Source of the DNA: an uncultured Pseudomonadota bacterium
Lineage (GTDB): Bacteria; Myxococcota_A; UBA796; GCA-2862545
Direction of reading: 5' to 3'
Length of the DNA stretch: 41,059 nucleotides
NCBI GenBank assembly: GCA_913061235.1
Contig: CAJXTB010000036.1
Span: 1-41,059, forward strand
Part shown: in pieces, positions 34,572 through 41,059 of the stretch
How the letters are laid out: each line of letters starts with the position of its first letter
How positions within the stretch are numbered: position 1 is the first letter of the stretch
The notes under the pieces: generated by a model
Database searches by the model: none
What the model was told of the DNA's origin: nothing
What the model saw: only the letters and a program-made list of their open reading frames with translations
Program-made: the position numbers and the translations under genes

Positions 34572-36749
34572 ATGTCACGCTCGCTTCTACTCTGCGCCTT
34601 GCTTCACTCCACCGCCTTCGCCGCGGACTCCAACAACGACGGGTGCGAGGACCTCTACTTTGACGCCAACTCCGCCTGTGTTGCCGCCTCTGCTCAGCTA
34701 GGTGCAGGGGTCACTGTAGGCGCGGGGGCGGTCATCGGTGAACGTGCGATTGTAGGCGCTGACAGCGATATTGGCGCCAACGTGATTGTGAGCCGGACGG
34801 CAACAGTCGGGGAGCGGACGGTCCTTGGAGTGGACAGCGTTGTTGGGCGTGCGGCGTCGGTCGGGTCCGATGTAGACGCGGCTGTGGGCGGCCTCTCCGT
34901 TGGCTACGCGGCGTCGCTGGGGGACCGCTGCGTCGTCGGTAGCGACGTGACGCTTGGCAGCTTGGTCTCCGTGGGGGACGACTGCGGGCTGGGCGCGAAC
35001 ACGGTACTTGCCCGGTCGGTGACACTCGGGGATGACGCGGTGCTTGGCGCAGGTGTGGTGATTGGACCCGACGTGCTTGCAGGCGTCGACCTGGACCTTG
35101 GATACGGGGTGCGCGTCCGCAAGGGAACGACCTTCGGAAATGCAGTGAGCGTGGGTGCTGGCACGGCCATTGGTCGCAACAGTGAACTTGGCGATGGCGC
35201 CATGGTTGGAGTCGATGCGACGCTGCGGTCTATTGTTCAGGTGGGTGCCGGTGGGACGGTAGCCGATGACGTCTTGGTACCTCGCGGCACGGTAATCAAC
35301 GGCGTGCCGTCAGATCCATGTGCTCAGGCGCTTGGCGTGTCGTGTGCGGAGCTAGAGTGGGACTACCTCAAAGCATCAAACACGGACGGAGGAGACAGCT
35401 TTGGCATTGAGGTCGCACTCTCGGGGGATACTCTCGCGGTGGGTGCGTTTGGTGAAGAAAGCTCGGCAACGGGTGTGAACGGAGACCAGACCTCGAACAC
35501 GACGCATAACGGCGGTGCCGTGTACGTGTTCACGCGTAGTGGCGGTGTGTGGAGTCAGCAGGCCTACCTGAAGGCTTCGAACACCGAAGCATCGGACACC
35601 TTCGGCATTTCTGTGGCTCTGGATGGTGACACCCTCGCGGTAGGCGCACATACCGAGGACAGCGCCGCGACTGGAGTCGATGGAGACGACAGTTCGAATT
35701 CTGCCCCAAACAGCGGTGCCGTGTACGTGTTCACGCGCAGCGCAGGCGTCTGGAGCCAGCAGGCGTACGTGAAGGCTTCGAATACTGGAGCGAATGAGAA
35801 TTTTGGCATATCAGTGGCATTGGCTGGTGACAATCTTGCCGTTGGCGCACACTACGAGGACAGTGCTGCGACGGGTGTCAATGGCGACCAGAGCTCGACC
35901 GGTGCCTACAGAAGCGGTGCCGTATACGTCTTCACCAGGAGCGGCGGCGCATGGAGCCAGCAGGCCTACGTGAAGGCATCCAACCCGGACGCGAGTGATC
36001 AGTTTGGCCGGAGGGTGGCACTCTCAGGCGACACTCTCGCGGTCGGAGCGCACGACGAGGATAGCTCGGCGACCGGCATCAATGTAGACCAGAGTTCGAA
36101 CGGCGCCTCTAGAAGTGGCGCTGCGTACGTGTTTACGCGGACTGGAGGCGTGTGGAGCCAGCAGGCCTACCTCAAAGCATCGAACACCGAGACGAATGAC
36201 CGCTTTGGTATTTCGATAGCGCTCTCTGGCGATACGCTGGCGGTGAGTGCAGATTCTGAGGATAGTTCGTCGACAGGCGTGAACGGAGACCAGAGTTCAA
36301 ACGCTACACCGGGTAGCGGCGCTGTGTATGTGTTCACGCGAAGTGCGGGCGTGTGGAGTCAGCAGGCCTATTTGAAGGCGTCGAACACCGGCGATTTTGA
36401 CCGCTTTGGCTATGGGCTAGCGCTGGCTGGCGACACGATGGTGGTAAGTGGGGACGCCGAGTCGAGCGCCGCGACAGGGGTCAATGGTGACCAGAGCTCC
36501 AATGGCGCCTCGCAGAGCGGCGCACTGTATCTGTTCACTCGCAGCGGAGGAGTGTGGAGCCAGCACGCATATCTTAAGGCTTCGAACACGGGTATTAATG
36601 ACCGATTTGGCATCTCGGTAGCACTGTCTGGCGACACGCTCGTATCTGGGGCATACGCCGAGGCTAGCAGCGCGACCGGTATCAACGGTGATCAGTCCTC
36701 CAACGCGTCTGCAGGCGCCGGCGCTGTCTACGTCACCGCCGCTCCGTAG
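34572..36749 (+). CDS. Secreted left-handed beta-helix protein with seven FG-GAP-like repeats
   Basis: A protein of 725 residues with signal peptide MSRSLLLCALLHSTAFA and a GGGGAA ribosome binding site. After a short Asp-rich stretch (DSNNDGCEDLYFDANS), residues about 35-255 are hexapeptide repeats (GAGVTVGAGAVIGERAIVGA and on). The C-terminal 460 residues are seven FG-GAP-like units of exactly 67 residues, each with KASNT-x4-FG, VALSGDTLAVGA, SSATGVNGDQSS and GAVYVFTRSGGVWSQQA. Such repeats build a seven-bladed beta-propeller, as in integrin alpha chains, so seven units would close one propeller. Probably a surface adhesin with helix stalk and propeller head (inference). A truncated copy of its 5' end follows at 36858. 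Confidence 0.85.
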   Translation: MSRSLLLCALLHSTAFAADSNNDGCEDLYFDANSACVAASAQLGAGVTVGAGAVIGERAIVGADSDIGANVIVSRTATVGERTVLGVDSVVGRAASVGSDVDAAVGGLSVGYAASLGDRCVVGSDVTLGSLVSVGDDCGLGANTVLARSVTLGDDAVLGAGVVIGPDVLAGVDLDLGYGVRVRKGTTFGNAVSVGAGTAIGRNSELGDGAMVGVDATLRSIVQVGAGGTVADDVLVPRGTVINGVPSDPCAQALGVSCAELEWDYLKASNTDGGDSFGIEVALSGDTLAVGAFGEESSATGVNGDQTSNTTHNGGAVYVFTRSGGVWSQQAYLKASNTEASDTFGISVALDGDTLAVGAHTEDSAATGVDGDDSSNSAPNSGAVYVFTRSAGVWSQQAYVKASNTGANENFGISVALAGDNLAVGAHYEDSAATGVNGDQSSTGAYRSGAVYVFTRSGGAWSQQAYVKASNPDASDQFGRRVALSGDTLAVGAHDEDSSATGINVDQSSNGASRSGAAYVFTRTGGVWSQQAYLKASNTETNDRFGISIALSGDTLAVSADSEDSSSTGVNGDQSSNATPGSGAVYVFTRSAGVWSQQAYLKASNTGDFDRFGYGLALAGDTMVVSGDAESSAATGVNGDQSSNGASQSGALYLFTRSGGVWSQHAYLKASNTGINDRFGISVALSGDTLVSGAYAEASSATGINGDQSSNASAGAGAVYVTAAP
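35367..36749 (+). repeat. Seven 201-bp tandem coding repeats
   Basis: Successive units begin at 35367, 35568, 35769, 35970, 36171, 36372 and 36573, an exact 201-bp period, and are highly similar in DNA. The last unit is slightly short. This supports growth by unequal exchange and makes copy number likely to vary between strains and to be hard to assemble from short reads. Confidence 0.9.
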
Positions 36750-36857
36750 CATTCGGTACGGTGGACTCTCGGCGGAATCCTAGGGGTATGGCTGGGTAGG
36801 CATGCTTGTGCCAGCTTGATGTCTGCTTTGCTCCGTAAGCCTGCCCTTGGGGAATCC

Positions 36858-36970
36858 ATGTCACGCTCGCTCTTGCTCGGGCTCTTGCTCCATTCCACGG
36901 CCTTCGCCGCCGACATCAACAACGATGGCTGCGAAGACGCTTACTTGGACGCGAACGCCGGGCAAGCAGC
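36858..36970 (+). pseudogene. Truncated copy of the start of a beta-helix gene
   Basis: The first 35 codons (MSRSLLLGLLLHSTAFAA, then DINNDGCEDAYLDANAG) closely match the start of the gene at 34572, and the similarity reaches about 78 bp upstream. The hexapeptide region is missing: the frame loses all similarity after about 36965 and runs into the 3' end of the transporter gene on the other strand. It is a 5' fragment with its promoter still attached. Confidence 0.8.
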
Positions 36971-37018
36971 AGCGCTGCCACAGTGGTGCGGTACATGCTT
37001 GCTCCCTTTGGCGGCAGT

Positions 37019-38224
37019 CTACTCTGCCTCTGCGGGCCGCAGGCGAAGGCCACCGTCGGTCTTGAGCTCGAGCAGGCTGCCTCCCACGCCTACGAACAGG
37101 GCCAGACCGACAAGCACTACGCCACCCACGATTTGCTTGAGCCATTCCCCCGCGGGAATCATGTACACGATCTGTGGCGCAGCGATGATGAGGGCGTAGG
37201 GCAGGGCAACGGCACGCCAGGGCAGGTCGGTGCCGGCGCGGGCGTATAGGAACGGAATCGCAACGGCCTCGGCAAGGGCAACGCCGGCCACCACGAGTAC
37301 GGCGAGTGGGCCGCTGATGATCAGTCCAGAAAAGGTCGCCAGTCCCAGGAGCAGCAGGCCAAGGGCAGCGAGGGGCATCATAGGCAGGCGGTATCTCATC
37401 GCGGAGAGGCCAAGCAGCAGGAGCGAGAGCACGCCCGTGACCAAGAGGACGAGCACTGGGTTGAGGGAGGGGAGGATGCGCGGCCAAGGCTCTGGAAGGG
37501 TCCAGATGACATCGTAGAATGCCGGGTTGTACGGCACCATAAGGGACATTGCGAGTAGGGTTGCGAGCGTCATTCCCAAGGCTCCTGCTACCACAATGGG
37601 CATCGGAGCGGGCGTGCTTGGCGCGGGCAGAGGGGGCGCCTTCCACCACAGGGCAGCAGCCCCCGCCATCAGCAGGGTGGCCACCCCAAGGGGCAGCGCA
37701 AAGGCCACACCTGGCATGATTTCGCCGGTGCGGCCGAAGACCTGCATAGCCGTGGAGGAGATGAGGGCTCCGCTGTTGATTGTGCCGTAGAACACAAGGA
37801 AACCGGCGTAGCGGAGCATGGGGCGGGCGCGCCCCAGGAGCACGGCAAGGGACGCGATATGGCCAACGGCCGCGAAGCCGTGGAAGCCGGCGATAACGGC
37901 CGCGGAGGTGGTGAGTAGATCGACCGGCATGACGTCTACGAGGGCTAGGGCGACGAGCAGGCCTAGGGTACCCACGATGGCCACGATCTGAGGCCCTATG
38001 AGTGCGGCAAGCAACGCACCTACGAGGGCGCCGATGATGATGGTGACACCTTGCAGGGAGTAGGGTGCGCTCGACAGGTCTAGGTCAAACGCCATGAACC
38101 GGTAGAAGAGCTGCGACCGGAAGCCGTACCAAGCCAAGCGCTCGAGCCCCGCTGCCAGAGGCACGAGCAGGATGGCGCCGAGCCATGTGGGCCACAGCGC
38201 GGTCTGTGGGGTGTCACTGTCCAT
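37019..38224 (-). CDS. POT/MFS-like membrane transporter
   Basis: A protein of 401 residues with about 12 hydrophobic segments. It starts at the ATG at 38224 (GGGAGG 4 nt upstream); an ATG 15 bp further out is less well placed. The N-terminal motif AAGLERLAWYGFRSQLFYRF recalls the E-R-x-x-x-Y-G-M-R signature of proton-dependent oligopeptide transporters (POT, major facilitator superfamily), but the later POT motifs are not clear. The C-terminal tail is short and charged. It probably moves a small solute such as a peptide; the substrate is not predictable. The gene is followed by the truncated beta-helix gene start, so its 3' end marks a rearrangement joint. Confidence 0.75.
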   Translation of the reverse strand: MDSDTPQTALWPTWLGAILLVPLAAGLERLAWYGFRSQLFYRFMAFDLDLSSAPYSLQGVTIIIGALVGALLAALIGPQIVAIVGTLGLLVALALVDVMPVDLLTTSAAVIAGFHGFAAVGHIASLAVLLGRARPMLRYAGFLVFYGTINSGALISSTAMQVFGRTGEIMPGVAFALPLGVATLLMAGAAALWWKAPPLPAPSTPAPMPIVVAGALGMTLATLLAMSLMVPYNPAFYDVIWTLPEPWPRILPSLNPVLVLLVTGVLSLLLLGLSAMRYRLPMMPLAALGLLLLGLATFSGLIISGPLAVLVVAGVALAEAVAIPFLYARAGTDLPWRAVALPYALIIAAPQIVYMIPAGEWLKQIVGGVVLVGLALFVGVGGSLLELKTDGGLRLRPAEAE

Positions 38225-38480
38225 GGGGCCTCCCGGCACGGAGCGGAGGCTATCCCAGGATTGTCACTCGGGTATGGGGCATCCGAGATGGTCACCGTAG
38301 CGTGCAGCACGCCGTCCCCATTGTGTGTGGGGCTCGAGCGTGCAGTGGAAGGCCGCGGAGGATGGCGTTCTCGCCGCAGAAGGCGGTGTCATCCTCCGTG
38401 GCCCAGCGTTTGGGACACCGCCATCCGTCCACCGCGAACACGGGCCACTATAGCTACGCCCAGGTCAGGTACCGGGCATC
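38225..38480. other. Spacer between the transporter gene and the IS91 relic
   Basis: Apart from the start region of the transporter gene there is no convincing gene here. A plus-strand frame near 38385-38480 reads VAQRLGHRHPSTANTGHYSY, which faintly recalls the C-terminal box of tyrosine recombinases (LGHxxxxTTxxYxH). It is too short and lacks the catalytic Arg and Tyr context, so I only note it. Confidence 0.25.
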
Positions 38481-39177
38481 GCTACCAGGTTTCGCCTTGT
38501 TCGACAGCGCTGGCTGCTGCAATACGGACGCCGGCGGAGCTGGACCAACCTCCCGCCGCCATGCGGAGTGGCCAGCGAGCACGTCGTGGGTTTTGGTCAA
38601 GGTGCGCACGCGGTGGAGGAACCAGCGCCGCTAAACGCTCCACGAACTCGAGCGGTGTGAACGTGACGCCTGCAGTGCCATCCGACCACGGACGCTTGAA
38701 GGTCACCCGGATGAGGCCGGCCGGTGTCTCCGACCGTCGGGCTCGAGCCAGAGCCGGCCGAGCCAAATGCCGGCACAGGCGCTCGCGCCCTCCGGCGTCT
38801 CGACCGCCGACGGTCACCCCACCGTGCAGGGTGTAGGAACCGACGCGCGCGTCGCCCGCCCGCGACCGCGGACCGCCCTTGTATGGAGGCCGCCTGCATC
38901 AGCGGCAGCGCGTTGTCATCGTCGCTGTGCTCTTCCTCATCGTCGTCGGCACGGTGACCACCCACTGCCGAATCCCGACGTCGGGCAGGACCCGGTCCAC
39001 CCAGTGCGCGGCCAGACTCGCCATTCTCCGCCCTCCGCCCGACGGGCAGAAGCCGCGTCCGCCGAACGAGAACAGGACCAGTCGGTGGTGTGGGGGCCAC
39101 CCTACTCTCAACAGGGGGCTTCGAGCGGCCGGTTCGCTGTGGGATGAGTGAGGAGAAGCTGACGCCAGCCAGCACAC
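38480..39177 (-). pseudogene. Decayed IS91-family transposase
   Basis: Pieces of an IS91-type (Y2, rolling-circle) transposase appear in order on the minus strand but in different frames. FSFGGRGFCPSGGGRRMASL with AAHWVDRVLP and RQWVVTVP (38899-39177) is the N-terminal zinc-finger region, with two of the usual cysteines changed. DDNALPLMQAASIQGRSAV follows, then LCRHLARPALARARR, VTFKRPWSDGTAGVTFTPLE and LAALVPPPRAHL (38560-38800), then HDVLAGHSAWRREV in another frame. At least three frameshifts and a missing middle part (the rolling-circle Tyr region is not found) mark it as dead. Normal members are about 400-500 residues. Confidence 0.85.
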
Positions 39178-39190
39178 ACTGTGATTGGGT

Positions 39191-40498
39191 CTAGCGGTCT
39201 CGGACGTATGTGGATTGATACGTGCGAATCCTGTCTCTGGCTACATTGAGCTGTGCTGCTCGTGCGGTCAACGCTTCCTGGTCTTGCTCATTGCCTCCTA
39301 CGTTCTTGTCGGGATGGCATTGCTGAATAGCCGTCCGGTGGCACGTTTCGATGTCATCCTTGTACGTCCACGGTGGACACCCAAGCGTGGCGAATGCGGC
39401 GTAGACATCAGGATGCTCGTTCCGGAGTCTGACCGCCGGTTCGACCAGATGCCGATTCCCTTTTCGGTTGTTCAGACTGTGCGTGGTGTATCCATGTTCC
39501 CGATGCCATTGGGGGGCAGGCTCCACGTTTACGTGGTTCCGTTCGAGACGCTTCTGCCACTCTTTCGCTGCACCGGTCAGGTAATCAAATGCACCGCGAT
39601 AGTCACTCAAGACCTGCTCTATCGGCACCTCTGCCCAGATGATGCCCGTGCTGCGGACGACGAGTGCCCGGGTGATGCCTACACCGATTGCGTCAACCAC
39701 CTCGTGAATCTCCAACACCTCCGAACGCTGCATGCCTTGCGCCTGGATGCGATGTGGTTGGGTAGCGATCAGGACTGAGTTGGCACCGATACGTGTTGCT
39801 CTCGGACTCAGAGACGTGTTCGTGGTTGTGAGTGGTGGAAGCTCCCGCATTGCGATGCACAGCGGGCAGAGTTCGTGTTCTCGACTGATGCCAAGGGGCG
39901 TGTCTCCCGGCTTCCATTCTAAAACGGCTCTGACCGTGACTTGTGCGTGACTGGCATGTTGCGACGTGGCAAGGACATCCGACTTGGCATCTGTCACAAA
40001 CAGCTGTGCCACGAGTACATCATCAAGACGAAGGTCTACCGGCGTGTCGACAGCGGCGATGAGGCTTGGATCAATCGTGGCAGTATTCCACCTGGGCTGC
40101 CAAGTGACCCCACTGTGTGGACCGGTTCGCGAGCATCCACAGCGGTATTGGTCTTTGACGGTCAGACTGGTGCGCACGTTGAGCTGGTCCACGAGCTTGA
40201 TTCGAGCGCTCACGCGTTGCTGGACTTCTTCGCTGTCCATTGGGCAAGGCAGTTCTTTCCGTTTGTGGGAAAAATGGTGGCTTCGTTCCTTCCCTTTGCG
40301 CACGTTCAGTGGCTCAGTACACGCTACACACACAGCGCCTCTCAGTGCGGCTCTCGGCTCCGAGATGTGGAGCACCTCTCCATTGACCAACGCGAATTGG
40401 ATGGTCGAGCTCGCCGACAGATCCGCAGCCGCGGTCCCCCCACCGGTGGGTTCTTCGGATCGAGTCGATTCAGGAGAGACGGGTACAAGGTCGTTCAT
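39191..40498 (-). CDS. CoiA-like protein with C-terminal J domain
   Basis: A protein of 435 residues from the ATG at 40498 (GAGG 5 nt upstream); the frame is open for 48 more codons but these look non-coding. Residues about 50-80 match the N-terminal zinc-like region of CoiA-type competence proteins (CVAC, Cys57/Cys60, then RSHHFSHK). CGC and CPLC pairs follow, probably binding zinc. The last 70 residues form a J domain: AFATLGCPPWTYKDDIETCH and the diagnostic HPD in QCHPDKN (His395-Asp397), which in DnaJ stimulates Hsp70. The fusion suggests an enzyme or adaptor that recruits DnaK to a DNA-related task (inference). It lies between an IS91 relic and an HsdM fragment. Confidence 0.75.
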   Translation of the reverse strand: MNDLVPVSPESTRSEEPTGGGTAAADLSASSTIQFALVNGEVLHISEPRAALRGAVCVACTEPLNVRKGKERSHHFSHKRKELPCPMDSEEVQQRVSARIKLVDQLNVRTSLTVKDQYRCGCSRTGPHSGVTWQPRWNTATIDPSLIAAVDTPVDLRLDDVLVAQLFVTDAKSDVLATSQHASHAQVTVRAVLEWKPGDTPLGISREHELCPLCIAMRELPPLTTTNTSLSPRATRIGANSVLIATQPHRIQAQGMQRSEVLEIHEVVDAIGVGITRALVVRSTGIIWAEVPIEQVLSDYRGAFDYLTGAAKEWQKRLERNHVNVEPAPQWHREHGYTTHSLNNRKGNRHLVEPAVRLRNEHPDVYAAFATLGCPPWTYKDDIETCHRTAIQQCHPDKNVGGNEQDQEALTARAAQLNVARDRIRTYQSTYVRDR

Positions 40499-40764
40499 GG
40501 TGCCTCGGCGGTGGAAGAGGGGTGGAACGCGGCACGGAGGTGCTTTGTTCGGTAGAGAGGTGAACTTGCTCCCACTTTCACTAGCGGCGTCGTCCGGTTC
40601 TTGAGACCAAAAATTGTCCGACTTGAAAAAAAGCCCCATCAACCAGCATTGCTGAACCTGTGTTCAGGCCAGTTGGCTGCCCGAATCGCAACAGGAGCGT
40701 CTGGACAGGCACACCCATCCGCAATCCGCTACCCTCCCGCCCCTGCGACACCCCCTGAGCATGC

Positions 40765-41043
40765 ATGAACCAATTCAGTGACAAGGTCTCCTTCATCTGG
40801 TCCGTCGCGGACCTGTTGCGCGGCGACTACAAGCAGTCCGAATACGGGCGGGTCATCCTGCCTTTGACCGTGCTTCGACGGCTTGATCAAGTACTGGCAC
40901 CTACCCGCGAAGCGGTTCGCCTAGCGCAAGACAAGTTCGCAGACTCCCCGGATGCCCTGCGTGAGCGCATGCTCCTGCGCGCCTCGGACCAAGGCTTCTA
41001 CAACGTAAACCTTCAGCGACACCCCCACACATCGATGTGCTGA
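40765..41043 (+). pseudogene. hsdM: HsdM N-terminal fragment (type I restriction-modification methyltransferase)
   Basis: 92 codons match the N-terminal helical domain of HsdM, the N6-adenine methyltransferase subunit of type I systems: SVADLLRGDYKQSEYGRVIL, LPLTVLRRLDQVLAPT, then RERMLLRASDQGFYNV. In normal HsdM this segment leads into a 400-residue catalytic domain. Here the frame turns to LQRHPHTSMC and stops at 41041-41043, 16 bp before the window edge. This is either a frameshift or a fusion to unrelated sequence, or the gene may resume in another frame outside the window. A second ATG lies 4 bp upstream at 40761. Confidence 0.75.
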
Positions 41044-41059
41044 ACGCGTGACCCTCTTC

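Noticed and set aside
38385..38480. Tyrosine-recombinase-like peptide VAQRLGHRHPSTANTGHYSY
   Set aside because: Only one short box resembles integrases, the catalytic residues are not in place, and its strand is opposite to the IS91 relic.
38597..39175. A 192-codon minus-strand frame
   Set aside because: Only a middle piece of it matches the IS91 transposase; the rest is out-of-frame reading of the same decayed gene.

Overview
The window looks like chromosomal DNA of a Myxococcota-type bacterium (a deltaproteobacterial lineage in older usage). The GC content is fairly high. There are many predicted secreted proteins and lipoproteins with calcium-binding type-3 (TSP3) repeats and MopE-type metal-binding repeats, Thr/Asp-rich linkers after lipoboxes, a GAF-AAA-Fis regulator, an orphan membrane histidine kinase and a bacterial lipoxygenase-like protein. 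This placement is inferred from protein content only; no marker gene fixes the lineage.

Layout. 0-5.2 kb: a large AAA/STAND-type ATPase with a helical-repeat tail, followed 6 bp later by a lipoxygenase-like protein, closed by a terminator. 5.2-7.6 kb (minus): an overlapping LuxR-type and GAF-AAA-Fis regulator pair whose GAFTGA loop is altered. 7.8-9.0 kb: a secreted protein with an N-terminal beta domain that recurs twice more in the window. 9.15-11.8 kb: a compact RimB-like / AstE-AspA-like / RimK operon, with RimK carrying a C-terminal RCK_C-like domain. 11.9-13.6 kb: the first of four secreted left-handed beta-helix (hexapeptide repeat) proteins. 13.7-15.2 kb: a membrane histidine kinase. 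15.4-17.2 kb: a large lipoprotein. 17.2-18.06 kb: no convincing protein gene, but a degenerate tRNA-Pro-like sequence followed by a strong terminator.

18.06-22.83 kb holds two translationally coupled lipoproteins whose domain order resembles the pore-forming B subunit of binary toxins (anthrax protective antigen type). The pair lies between two direct repeats derived from the 3' end of the 15.4-17.2 kb gene. 23.1-36.75 kb is a further run of secreted proteins and lipoproteins: three more beta-helix proteins with different partner modules (a GH18-like barrel, a right-handed beta-helix, seven FG-GAP-like repeats), a MopE-type lipoprotein, a DUF1554-like lipoprotein, a double fibrinogen-like protein, a coiled-coil tail-fibre-like protein and an amidase_2-like protein.

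36.8-41.06 kb is accessory: a truncated copy of a beta-helix gene start with its promoter region, a POT/MFS-like transporter, a decayed IS91-family transposase, a CoiA-like/J-domain fusion and an HsdM N-terminal fragment cut by a stop codon.

The two most interesting themes are (1) a left-handed beta-helix used as an exported scaffold joined to different C- or N-terminal modules in four nearby genes and duplicated as a fragment once more, and (2) the tandem protective-antigen-like lipoproteins lodged between direct repeats.
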